Shown: positions 1 through 7,618 of the stretch, in pieces
Layout: each line of letters opens with the position of its first letter
Position numbering within the stretch: the first letter of the stretch is position 1
Source: Candidatus Cloacimonadota bacterium
GTDB taxonomy: Bacteria > Muiribacteriota > UBA6191
Assembly: GCA_023954715.1 (NCBI GenBank)
Contig: JAGSHD010000022.1
Span: 1 to 50,056 of the forward strand
DNA: 50,056 bases
Reading direction: 5' to 3'
Notes under the pieces: model-generated
What the model saw: only the letters and a program-made list of their open reading frames with translations
Told to the model about the DNA's origin: nothing
Database searches by the model: none
Program-made: the position numbers and the translations under genes

Positions 1-123
1 CCACAACTCTGGCCGGTCTGTCAGACGAATCCTTCAGTGGCTCCCAGTGTAACCTTTTGAGCATGTCTTCTCGTTCCGAAGAATCTGAATCTTTAGCTCG
101 TTGCTCTCGGGTGTTTTCGAAAG
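1..123 (-). ncRNA. Putative rRNA-operon leader start (left, truncated by window end)
   Basis: This is the segment downstream of the outward promoter. It is identical to the right-end copy, GC-rich and non-coding, and contains a CTTCGG-type tetraloop hairpin and a GTCT/AGAC mini-stem. Identical GC-rich transcripts pointing away from oriC on both sides are typical of rRNA operons. The window ends before any 16S sequence, so the identity is inferred only. I could not identify a convincing boxA. Confidence 0.35.
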
Positions 124-129
124 CCGTAC

Positions 130-185
130 ATAGTGCCACAGAGTAATACCGTAAGTCAAGAACTAATTTAAAATATATTTATTTT
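130..185 (-). promoter_or_regulatory. Putative strong outward promoter (rrn-like), left end
   Basis: Read on the minus strand, TTGACT (159-154) is followed by an 18-base spacer and CACTAT (135-130). A TGG just before the -10 gives an extended -10, and an A/T-rich UP-like block lies upstream (about 161-185). The same layout occurs at the right end although the spacer has diverged, so the hexamers look selected. The -10 hexamer alone is poor. Transcription would run out of the window, away from the origin. Confidence 0.5.
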
Positions 186-284
186 TTTTGTTTTGTCCTT
201 AACGATTTTTGCAAATAAGGCTTGTTTATTAAGTTTTAAAGTATAGTCTGATGACAACTACTTGCAAAGTTCACACTATGAGCT

Positions 285-650
285 TTATTTACTAGCCCAC
301 AATGCCATATAATTACCGGCGGGATCTTTAAAGTTGATAAAACAACCATGATCGTCACTAATATCTATTCTTTCGCTCAATAATTCAGCATTTAAACTTT
401 TGAGTTTTTCAATTGCTGGATTTAGCTCATCTACTGTTAAATACAAAACTGTACTGTTTCCGTAAATGATGTCGTCATGCATAGCACACATACCACCAAT
501 AGACTCTCCATCTAGATTAATCAAGTCATATCCATCTCCAAAAGATTCATACTCCCATGATAACAATTCAGTATAAAACTTCTTTAAAACACTTGTATCT
601 TTTGCTCTCAAATCAAACCAGCTCATTGAGCCTGCCTTAGGTAATGACAT
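285..650 (-). CDS. VOC-family (glyoxalase/bleomycin-resistance fold) protein
   Basis: This 121-aa protein is one compact domain of the vicinal-oxygen-chelate superfamily. It opens with a SMSWFDLRAKD beta strand, has the helix LKKFYTELLSWEY, then GGMCAM, and ends in a typical FKDPAGNYMALWASK segment. Members include glyoxalase I, dioxygenases and antibiotic-binding proteins, and the substrate cannot be told from sequence. The start has a good GGGAG ribosome-binding site 6 bases upstream. It lies 11 bases after the TgpA-like gene on the same strand and is probably the last gene of a three-gene operon with DUF58 and TgpA. A functional link to those is not established. Confidence 0.8.
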   Translation of the reverse strand: MSLPKAGSMSWFDLRAKDTSVLKKFYTELLSWEYESFGDGYDLINLDGESIGGMCAMHDDIIYGNSTVLYLTVDELNPAIEKLKSLNAELLSERIDISDDHGCFINFKDPAGNYMALWASK

Positions 651-661
651 TTCAATCTCCC

Positions 662-2605
662 TTATTGTGTCCTATTATTTAATTGATCAAATAGATCTTT
701 AAACTCTTTTTTGTTAAATTCATTTTTATTTTTAGAAAAGCTTCTCGCATAAAAACTCTTTTGAAGTTTTAATAATACTTCTATTTGCTCTTTTGTAAAG
801 TTCGAACCTTCAATATGCTCTAACAAACCTACATTAATAGCTCGCGGATACTCCATTTTTAAAAACCAATCATCTAGCTTTTTAAAGTATTTATTTTTAT
901 ACCTTCTTCTCCATCTAAAGGATAAAAAATAGTAACGAAACAGATAAGTTAGTGAAGCAATAGAAACAATTAGTATCACTAATCCTATAAAAGGTAAGTT
1001 AGTAAAAAAGTTTTTAATCCTTTGTATAAACATACTTTGGTCAATCTGTGAAAAGTACAAAATATATGTTTGCCATGAAGAGTCAAAAACTTCTAATATT
1101 TTAGAAAATTCATCCATCATATCACTAGCCATTTCCCATGCTTTCCAACCTGGCATTTCTGGCGGAGTAGGATCAACGATTATCCATCGTCCATCTGCAT
1201 AAACCTCTACCCAAGCATGAGCATCACTCTGTCTTATGGTAAAGTAATCACCATAAGCGTTATATGTACCCTGATTGTAGCCATTGACTACTCGTGCTGG
1301 TATATTATTGAGTCGCAATAACACTACCATGGCACCAGCAAAATACTGACAGTGCCCCTTTCTGTTTGTTAATAAAAAGTTTTCTATGGGGTTGCCAGGG
1401 TGAACAGAAGATAAAGAATATACAAAGCTTCTTTGAAAGAAGTTCATAATTGCCTGTGTCTTTTCAAAATTATTTTCTTTGTCTTGAGTCAAATGATCAG
1501 CTAATTTTTTAACTTTATCAGATATATTAGGCAGTTGCAGATAGGTTTTTTTGATTTTTTTAGGAATTTCTTTTTCTATGTTTAATAAAGAAAGTGTTTC
1601 TTTTACATTTTCACTCTCTACCTCGTAAATTAAACTTTTAGTATGCGTATTTACTCTTTTGATATTTCCAAGTTTATCCATTCGAATAGAAGATGGTTCA
1701 ATTTTTATTGATCGAGCAAATGGTGGTAGAAATATAGTTTTTTCTCTCGTTGGTAATACCTTAAACTCATAAGACACCATATCTTTTGATTGCTCTGCAA
1801 AAGGAAGTCGAAAACTACTTAAGGAGCTATTATATGTTCGTGCTGTTTTTGAAAAAGTATTCGTCCACGATTTTCCATCAAAGTGATCTAAAATAATCCC
1901 TTGGTAATATCCAGCTGGATTTTTTGAAAAAACTCTCATGACAACTTTTTGTGATTGTAAAAGTTTAGTCATTTCTTGGTAAGACATTTCTTCAGAAAAA
2001 CCACTAACTGATAATCCAAGCTCATTTGGCACTTTACCAAAAGCTCCTCTAGGAAAAGAGAAAAACAAAATGAATCCGCAAACAATTAAAAAGCCTGCCA
2101 GTTTTATAGAATAATTAACTCTTGTTTTTTGTTTAATTTGATCTTTATACTCTAAGTATTGAATTTCCATACACAGGTAAATAATCGAAAACAAAAAAAC
2201 GAGTAAATATATGGCATACCAAAACTTATAAGTTAATGCACCGGCAACCAAAACAATTACAAAGTCAATAAAGCAAATTACAAATGCTCTCTCTTTATCT
2301 ATTTTGCAAGCACATAACCCCATTAACAAAAAAAGTAAAACTCTTCCAAAAAACAAAAGGTCAATCTGAGAGATCTGACTCCAATGAATATACGAAACCA
2401 CAAGTCCAATCAAAAAACTAATAATTACAAAAGAGTCCTTAAACAAGTTTTTTCTAAAAACGACACAAAGAAAAACTGATAAATATATAAGCCAAAAAAC
2501 ATTACTTTCTTCAAACAAAAAAGCAAAAGGTATTACTGACATTATAGAGAAAAGAGGAACCTTTATATAGTCTCCGTATTTATGTAAGTGTTTTATAAAT
2601 TGCAT
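662..2605 (-). CDS. TgpA-like membrane transglutaminase (DUF3488 + transglutaminase core)
   Basis: This 647-aa protein has about six hydrophobic segments in residues 1-190, a periplasmic transglutaminase-like domain, and another membrane helix near 540-560 followed by a cytosolic tail. The Cys-His-Asp triad is visible: Cys in RKGHCQYFAG (about 417), His in DAHAWVEVY (about 461) and Asp in VDPTPP (about 478). This is the TgpA architecture (an essential inner-membrane protein in Pseudomonas aeruginosa), whose exact substrate is unclear. It follows the DUF58 gene by 33 bases, the usual partner order. A MoxR-type ATPase, normally third in this set, is absent here. Confidence 0.88.
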   Translation of the reverse strand: MQFIKHLHKYGDYIKVPLFSIMSVIPFAFLFEESNVFWLIYLSVFLCVVFRKNLFKDSFVIISFLIGLVVSYIHWSQISQIDLLFFGRVLLFLLMGLCACKIDKERAFVICFIDFVIVLVAGALTYKFWYAIYLLVFLFSIIYLCMEIQYLEYKDQIKQKTRVNYSIKLAGFLIVCGFILFFSFPRGAFGKVPNELGLSVSGFSEEMSYQEMTKLLQSQKVVMRVFSKNPAGYYQGIILDHFDGKSWTNTFSKTARTYNSSLSSFRLPFAEQSKDMVSYEFKVLPTREKTIFLPPFARSIKIEPSSIRMDKLGNIKRVNTHTKSLIYEVESENVKETLSLLNIEKEIPKKIKKTYLQLPNISDKVKKLADHLTQDKENNFEKTQAIMNFFQRSFVYSLSSVHPGNPIENFLLTNRKGHCQYFAGAMVVLLRLNNIPARVVNGYNQGTYNAYGDYFTIRQSDAHAWVEVYADGRWIIVDPTPPEMPGWKAWEMASDMMDEFSKILEVFDSSWQTYILYFSQIDQSMFIQRIKNFFTNLPFIGLVILIVSIASLTYLFRYYFLSFRWRRRYKNKYFKKLDDWFLKMEYPRAINVGLLEHIEGSNFTKEQIEVLLKLQKSFYARSFSKNKNEFNKKEFKDLFDQLNNRTQ

Positions 2606-2638
2606 ATGAATTGTAATTGTAGACTCAAACTTTGAAAG

Positions 2639-3544
2639 CTATAGAATACGATAACCCTTTAAATCCTTAGTTTGTTCATAAGAAGCTAAATATTTAAGTA
2701 AGCTTTGTTTAGAGTTTCCATTAACATTTGATTTAAACTTTGAGTTTTTTCCTATAATTAAAAAGTCCTTCCCTTCTTGTAACAAGTCTAGAAAAAACCT
2801 TGTCACCCCATTGAAGTACTCTTTTTCATTTTCATCATCATAATGCAAAGCAAAGCTCTCGCATCCTTGCTTTGGTGAAGATTGTTCTACTATCATTAGT
2901 TCATTTGTTTTTGCGTATTGTTTCCAGGCAATCTTTTTCATAGAATCTCCCGCTACATATTTTCGAAACTGATAAAACTCATTGGAGTGTTTATCTAGTG
3001 AATCACTTCGAGAACTACTAGGAGTCATACTTTCATGTAATTTTGGTAATACATGAATTTCGTGGTTGCAGTCCACTTCAAAGTTCAAAACAAATAAAGG
3101 AAAAGGGAACTCAATTTCTAGCTCTATATTTGTAACAGAATACAAGCCTCTAATTGGAAACAAAAAACTATCTACAAAAACTTGAGAACCAAAAAACAAA
3201 ACCTCAGCACGAAACTCTTTATCTTGAGTGAATCTTTTTGTATGAAAACCCACTTTTGATTTCATGGGAAAGTGATCACTAAACGTCCAGTTCATATTTA
3301 CAACATCATCTTCAAAAATAATATTGGGAATCTCTAAAGTAAAAATAGACTTGGCTAAAAACTTTAAGTAAATGTAGTTGAACAACAAAACACTAATCAA
3401 AAAAAAGTCTAATAAAAATAAAATGTTTGTTCCGGTAGCAAAAGATGAACTCATAAGCCCTAAACAAAATAATAATAGATAAATACCGGCCCTAGTGAAG
3501 CCAATTTTTGCGCTAGATAAGTCTATTTTTTGCTTAATTTGCAT
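2639..3544 (-). CDS. DUF58 family protein
   Basis: This 301-aa protein has two N-terminal membrane helices (about 17-36 and 41-65), a beta-rich middle and the DUF58 signature RKYVAGDSMKKIAWKQYAK near residues 194-212, which resembles part of a von Willebrand A fold. DUF58 proteins usually sit between a MoxR AAA+ ATPase and a TgpA-like transglutaminase and are thought to work in envelope assembly or stress. Here TgpA follows but no moxR precedes; the upstream 430 bases are AT-rich and non-coding. It is probably the first gene of the operon. Confidence 0.85.
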   Translation of the reverse strand: MQIKQKIDLSSAKIGFTRAGIYLLLFCLGLMSSSFATGTNILFLLDFFLISVLLFNYIYLKFLAKSIFTLEIPNIIFEDDVVNMNWTFSDHFPMKSKVGFHTKRFTQDKEFRAEVLFFGSQVFVDSFLFPIRGLYSVTNIELEIEFPFPLFVLNFEVDCNHEIHVLPKLHESMTPSSSRSDSLDKHSNEFYQFRKYVAGDSMKKIAWKQYAKTNELMIVEQSSPKQGCESFALHYDDENEKEYFNGVTRFFLDLLQEGKDFLIIGKNSKFKSNVNGNSKQSLLKYLASYEQTKDLKGYRIL

Positions 3545-3975
3545 AGTTTTAAATTAGTTTATATCAGTTATAGTATTTTATACCTATTTATGAAAATTTT
3601 GTTCTAACTTTAATTATTTTAGGGTAGATACTGCTTTATATTACTATTTGTTATTACTTTAGACTAATTATTAATAGTTAGACTTGCTTTGTATTAATTT
3701 TGGTTAAACAAACAACTATCTATCAATTACAACAAAAACATACAAACTTAAACGAATCTCAATCAATTTACTATTGTTTTATACTAATTTTTATTAATCA
3801 TGACTAAATCTTAATCATCTTAGTTATTTAACTTTATTTTGACATATAAAATTCCGATAACTCAAACATCAAGCCCTAGAATCAATATTTTGATAACAAT
3901 TCTTTTTCTATGGTGTTTGCGATACGTAAAGGTGCTATCACCAAGCCATAAAAAGTTCGAGTAAAGTGAGTGTTC
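3545..3975. other. AT-rich divergent intergenic region
   Basis: About 430 very AT-rich bases lie between the divergent DUF58 and HTH genes. A TTGACA at 3839-3844 is a possible -35 for the rightward genes, but no good -10 lies at the proper distance. A 75-codon minus-strand frame at 3882-4109 overlaps the HTH gene and is not believed. I see no RNA gene, tandem repeat or clear hairpin. Confidence 0.5.
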
Positions 3976-4257
3976 ATGGAATTAGTAGAAGAAATTTTAA
4001 CCCTAAAAGAAACCTCTTTGTATCTGAAGGTCTCGTCGGAGTCACTTCGAACATTAATTAAAAAGAGAAAAATCCCTGCTGCTAGAGTCGGAAACCAATG
4101 GAGGTTCAAAAAGTCTCTTATCGATCAATGGATCAATGAGCAGTGTGAGTATCATACAAGTCCACTAGAGCCCACTACACAAGAAGTAAATGTAGATATT
4201 GAACCCGTAGTAGAAGACAACCAGCAGGAAAAAGAGGATTTTGACGAAATTTTATGA
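3976..4257 (+). CDS. Small excisionase/MerR-type helix-turn-helix DNA-binding protein
   Basis: The first about 55 residues match the helix-turn-helix domain shared by excisionases and small MerR-like regulators: ILTLKETSLYLKVSSESLRTLI, then a basic RKIPAARVGNQWRFKKSLIDQWI, where the wing ends in the characteristic W-R-F. An acidic tail (about 66-93) follows. I place the start at ATG 3976 with GTGAG upstream; an in-frame GTG at 3970 adds two residues. It overlaps the next gene by four bases (ATGA), so translation is probably coupled. No integrase or phage gene is near, so a transcription-factor role is more likely than excision. Confidence 0.8.
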   Translation: MELVEEILTLKETSLYLKVSSESLRTLIKKRKIPAARVGNQWRFKKSLIDQWINEQCEYHTSPLEPTTQEVNVDIEPVVEDNQQEKEDFDEIL

Positions 4258-6119
4258 GAGTTCTAATTTTATTTACACTCGTTGTTTCAAAACTCTTTTG
4301 CGAGTCAAATGTTTATATTAATGATGATTTGGGTTTCTCAATTCAAAAAGCTTCAAATAAACAAACCTTTTTATTTCATGACCAAATTCAGCAAATTCAT
4401 CCTAAAGCACTCATTGGAGTAATTGATGAATCCAAAGAGTTTTATAGCTTTCTACTAATAAAACCATCTAGTAAGTCCACCCTACAAGAGTTTTCTAAAA
4501 AGATTGTAGATCAAATTGAGATATCTAACATTGAACTCAATAACTACAAAGATTATGACCATCAAGGGTTGAAAGCCGTTTCATTTAATTTAAATGGCTA
4601 CAAAAATGGTCACAATATTCGATATGAAGTAAATCTAATCAAAAACGGCACTAATATCATTCAGTTATATTCCGTTTTAATAGACCAAGATGCCCAAAAT
4701 TTAAAGTTTACATCATTAAAACCACAGTTAACTCTACATAACCAAGATGTAGTTTATAGCCCTAAACTTTCTACAACTAAAGATTGGCTAATAGCTAAAA
4801 ACAAATATTACAATCAAAGCAATGGGTTCTTTATCGATTTAAACATTGAAAACTTCAAACGAGAAAACTGCTCATCAGGTATCATTTGTTTAAACAACTC
4901 TAAAGATAAGCAATACTTATTGATTCAAGCTTATCCAAAGGACATAGATGTAAACCAAGAGTTTCTTAACAACTTCGATATAAGTTATAAAAAGCAAGAG
5001 TTTTTAACCAATAAACCATCTAACAAAATTTATCTCATTAAAAACAAGTCTGACAAAGTGTTTTACCACTTATTTGAGAAACAAAATGACCAAACTAAAG
5101 TATTACTAGTCTTTAAATCAAATAGCTACCTAGATCATAGAGGTTTTGATTCTTTGCTAGACAAACATTTTGGCTGGATAAAAAATAAAGGCTTGCATCA
5201 AATTACACAAATCTTAGATAACAAAAGCAATAAAACTCTGGTACAAGATAAATTCCAAAACTTTTACAAAAATCAATATCGCAATTTTAAAGCTGGGGTT
5301 GAAATTAACTTTCCAAAAAAACAAAAAGTTAAGTTTGAACTAACTAAAAGTGTAAAGGATCATTTGTACAGTGAGTTTTATATCAATAATTTAAGTAAAA
5401 ATTATACTCTAGAGGTTCAGATTCAAAAGTATAATTCTCAGAGCACGGAGTTAAACCTTCATAAGCACATTTTAAAAAAGTTAAATCCAATAAAATATGA
5501 CAAATTAGTTACTTTTGAATACTTGGGTCTTTATTATACTCAAATCGAAATTAATAATAGCCTATTTTACATACTCACACGAAAACACTACGACTCATTA
5601 TTTTATGGAATATACAAAGGTAGTACTGAAAACTTAAATCAACTTTTAAACCATTTTCATTTTTTGGAACTGAAAGAAGTACAAATAACTAAAGATGTTT
5701 ACAAAAGTCATAAATATCAATTTTCTTTTTCTAAGAAAAAGTACTTAGTTCAGGAGTTAGCTTCTAACCAAAAAGATCTATTACAAATAGAAATCAAAAA
5801 CAAATTTCAAACTCATATTATGTATATAGGGCCGAAACACAAATACTCAAAAGAAAAGATTCTAAAGATACATGGAGATGATCACAAGATCTTTGGATTA
5901 AATGAGCTTTCTTCTGCAAAAAAAAGTTATCTCTCCTATCCCTATGACTACGACCAATATTCTGTGACTTATCCAAACGAAAATTTACGTTTAGTCCAAC
6001 AAACCCTTAATAGAGAAAACCTAGTTTTTAGTGTAATAACAACCGGCAATGAAAATGTTTTGGGTGAAAGTTTTATTCATCACCATAACTTAAATCTCAA
6101 TAATACTTTTACTCGCTAA
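4254..6119 (+). CDS. Secreted protein of unknown function (621 aa)
   Basis: I do not recognise this protein. It has a short N-terminal signal-like stretch (MRVLILFTLVVSKLFCES) with a Cys near residue 16, but no convincing lipobox. The rest is hydrophilic, rich in Lys, Asn, Tyr and Phe, apparently beta-rich and without further membrane helices. No catalytic motif stands out. Its start overlaps the stop of the HTH regulator by four bases, so the two probably form a unit. The gene is convergent with the TSUP transporter, with two bases between the stops. Confidence 0.7.
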   Translation: MRVLILFTLVVSKLFCESNVYINDDLGFSIQKASNKQTFLFHDQIQQIHPKALIGVIDESKEFYSFLLIKPSSKSTLQEFSKKIVDQIEISNIELNNYKDYDHQGLKAVSFNLNGYKNGHNIRYEVNLIKNGTNIIQLYSVLIDQDAQNLKFTSLKPQLTLHNQDVVYSPKLSTTKDWLIAKNKYYNQSNGFFIDLNIENFKRENCSSGIICLNNSKDKQYLLIQAYPKDIDVNQEFLNNFDISYKKQEFLTNKPSNKIYLIKNKSDKVFYHLFEKQNDQTKVLLVFKSNSYLDHRGFDSLLDKHFGWIKNKGLHQITQILDNKSNKTLVQDKFQNFYKNQYRNFKAGVEINFPKKQKVKFELTKSVKDHLYSEFYINNLSKNYTLEVQIQKYNSQSTELNLHKHILKKLNPIKYDKLVTFEYLGLYYTQIEINNSLFYILTRKHYDSLFYGIYKGSTENLNQLLNHFHFLELKEVQITKDVYKSHKYQFSFSKKKYLVQELASNQKDLLQIEIKNKFQTHIMYIGPKHKYSKEKILKIHGDDHKIFGLNELSSAKKSYLSYPYDYDQYSVTYPNENLRLVQQTLNRENLVFSVITTGNENVLGESFIHHHNLNLNNTFTR

Positions 6120-6121
6120 GG

Positions 6122-6877
6122 CTATTGTTTAACTTGTCTTAAGCCTAAAGACATCTTTAGTGTGACTATTAACAAAAAACCTTTAAATACTTGCATTAAA
6201 AAGTCATCAGAAACATAAGACTGTACTAAAGTCCCAAGTAAAGCACCAAGTAAAGCACTAATTAAAATATACTTTAATACGGGATCAAATTTAAAGTCAG
6301 AACGTCCATGGTATGTGGCTAACAAAGAGTTAAATAAAACCACATATATACTAATCAATGCTGTAGGCTTTGAAGCGATTCCTAAAACACCAATATAGGC
6401 AGAGACAATCACCACTCCCCCACCTATTCCCATTAAAGAGGATAGAAAGCTAGCTACAAAACCAATAGCTAAATGATGGTATATAGAAATAGTAGATACA
6501 TCACTAGCTTGTGAGATGCTCATCCAGATTTTCACTTGGATTAATACTAAAAAAAACAAAAATAAAAACTTCAATACTCTTGGTGACACACCTTGTCTTA
6601 TCTTTACACCGAGTAAAGACCCAACTAAACAGCCTAAATATACATACATCAACCAATTAAAAAAGTCAGGAAAAGACTGCGTATGTAAGTAATGAGTCAC
6701 ACAAGAAAACAAAGCTATTGGAATCATCATTACTAAAGAGCTTGCAGCAGCCTGCTTTAGTGGATAGTCATATAAAATATGTAACGATGGTACTAAAATC
6801 AAACCGGGACCCATTCCTAAAAGAGATGAAAAAAAGCCTATAAAAAGTCCAATGGTGATGGTTTTTAAATGCTTCAA
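6122..6877 (-). CDS. TSUP family (TauE/SafE) membrane transporter
   Basis: This 251-aa integral membrane protein has about eight hydrophobic segments. Two glycine-rich repeats typical of the TauE/SafE family are visible: GFFSSLLGMGPGLILVPSL near the N-terminus and FLSSLMGIGGGVVIVSAY near the middle, reflecting the internal duplication of the fold. Family members export sulfite, sulfoacetate or other organosulfur anions; the substrate here is unknown. It stands alone on the minus strand. Its upstream region holds the 19-bp inverted repeat at 6909-6997, which could overlap its promoter. Confidence 0.85.
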   Translation of the reverse strand: MKHLKTITIGLFIGFFSSLLGMGPGLILVPSLHILYDYPLKQAAASSLVMMIPIALFSCVTHYLHTQSFPDFFNWLMYVYLGCLVGSLLGVKIRQGVSPRVLKFLFLFFLVLIQVKIWMSISQASDVSTISIYHHLAIGFVASFLSSLMGIGGGVVIVSAYIGVLGIASKPTALISIYVVLFNSLLATYHGRSDFKFDPVLKYILISALLGALLGTLVQSYVSDDFLMQVFKGFLLIVTLKMSLGLRQVKQ

Positions 6878-6908
6878 AGCTACTCCCTTAGTCTATTTTT
6901 GTCATAAG

Positions 6909-6997
6909 TTTAATTTAATTTGAAGTGCACATTATCATACTATCTTATAAAATGAATATACCTTCACTTCAAAAGCACTTATCTAAATTAAATTAAA
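6909..6997. repeat. 19-bp inverted repeat, right arm interrupted by 14 bases
   Basis: The left arm at 6909-6927 reads TTTAATTTAATTTGAAGTG. Its exact reverse complement occurs on the right as CACTTCAAA (6965-6973) and TTAAATTAAA (6988-6997), split by a 14-base insertion (6974-6987). The element lies just upstream of the TSUP start and before the promoter at 7031. It could be an operator, a terminator-like structure or a decayed small mobile element. I see no clear target-site duplication. Confidence 0.6.
6968..6984 (+). repeat. 17-bp direct repeat, copy 1 (copy 2 at 7264-7280)
   Basis: TTCAAAAGCACTTATCT occurs exactly at 6968-6984 and again at 7264-7280. The first copy spans most of the insertion in the inverted-repeat arm. 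The second lies inside the 45-aa ORF and encodes part of its IQKHLS segment. One copy was probably derived from the other, or both bind the same factor. Confidence 0.6.
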
Positions 6998-7030
6998 TTA
7001 CCTACAAAAGTTACAACAAATTTTAATTTT

Positions 7031-7059
7031 TTGTCGATACTAATAAAAGATACTATACA
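7031..7059 (+). promoter_or_regulatory. Sigma-70-like promoter
   Basis: TTGTCG (7031-7036), a 17-base spacer and TATACA (7054-7059) form a good vegetative promoter. A transcript would start near 7066, giving about 185 bases of structured leader before the 45-aa ORF at 7251. Confidence 0.5.
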
Positions 7060-7065
7060 AATATC

Positions 7066-7250
7066 AATGAAATAAGACCTTCTTTAATAGGCTTATGCCA
7101 TTAAGGGTACTAAAACCCAAGTTATAAAGATTAGCGTCAGGATGACAATTTGCTAATCTGTAGCATAATTTAAGCATATCTATGAGCTGAACTCATCGAA
7201 TGTAAAGATCAAATAATGAATATAGTGTAAACAATATACGGAGGTATTGT
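7066..7250 (+). promoter_or_regulatory. Structured 5' leader / candidate cis-regulatory RNA
   Basis: Four stems can be drawn. A (7082-7106) is a 10-bp stem with one bulge and a TTAT loop. B (7105-7118) is GGGT/ACCC and shares bases with A, so A and B exclude each other. C (7129-7158) has 7 bp GATTAGC/GCTAATC with an inner GTC/GAC. D (7182-7196) is ATGAG/CTCAT. They are followed by a strong GGAGG site and ATG. No known riboswitch class was recognised. Mutually exclusive hairpins in front of a small ORF suggest regulation, by inference only. Confidence 0.4.
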
Positions 7251-7388
7251 ATGAATGATATTATTCAAAAGCACTTATCTGAACTTAGTTTTGAAAAAAA
7301 GCAAACACACTTTCTTCAAATTAAATCAGATATGACTTTTAATAGATTTGATACTCATCATAAACAAAAAAAAATAAAGAATAAATAA
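7251..7388 (+). CDS. Small basic protein of unknown function (45 aa)
   Basis: This short ORF begins MNDIIQKHLSELSFEKKQ and ends in a Lys-rich tail (HHKQKKIKNK). The start has a near-perfect CGGAGG ribosome-binding site, and a promoter plus a 185-base structured leader precede it, which makes real translation plausible despite its size. It has no membrane segment and no known motif. Codons 5-10 contain the 17-bp repeat also found upstream at 6968. It may be a small regulatory or nucleic-acid-binding protein, or a leader peptide. Confidence 0.5.
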   Translation: MNDIIQKHLSELSFEKKQTHFLQIKSDMTFNRFDTHHKQKKIKNK

Positions 7389-7618
7389 GAGCTCAGTCAA
7401 ATTACCTGTTGTAATTTTATCTACTATAAGTAACTCTGTTATTGTCTTTTCACTTGAAATGATATAAAGACTTTATGACAATAAAAAGTTTTACTTAAAT
7501 TTTGAAATATCAGCAGGTTTTTTGTATATCCAAATGCAAATGAATTTCCTGATTTAACTGATGAAACTCCAACTTAATGGGTTTTATACTTTTCATGATA
7601 GCAAGCAATAAGGCCACA

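Larger units (their letters stand above)
1..185. repeat. Left copy of terminal inverted repeat
   Basis: Bases 1-141 are the exact reverse complement of 49916-50056. Inward of that the match continues imperfectly to about base 185, with four mismatches in the next 24 bases and then AT-rich similarity. The exact part is visibly richer in GC than its surroundings and has no open reading frame I recognise. The likely explanation is a multi-copy chromosomal element, probably an rRNA-operon promoter and leader, at which an assembly graph broke. An exact repeat of 141 equals the largest default k-mer of a common metagenome assembler. A hairpin-ended linear replicon is possible but less likely. Confidence 0.9.

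Noticed and set aside
3882..4109. 75-codon minus-strand ORF
   Set aside because: It is opposite to the well-supported HTH gene and has no ribosome-binding site.
7389..7618. Coding-like fragment FFVYPNANEFPDLTDETPT before the methyltransferase
   Set aside because: The open stretch (about 7506-7577) has no start codon and no support in other frames; too short to call a pseudogene.
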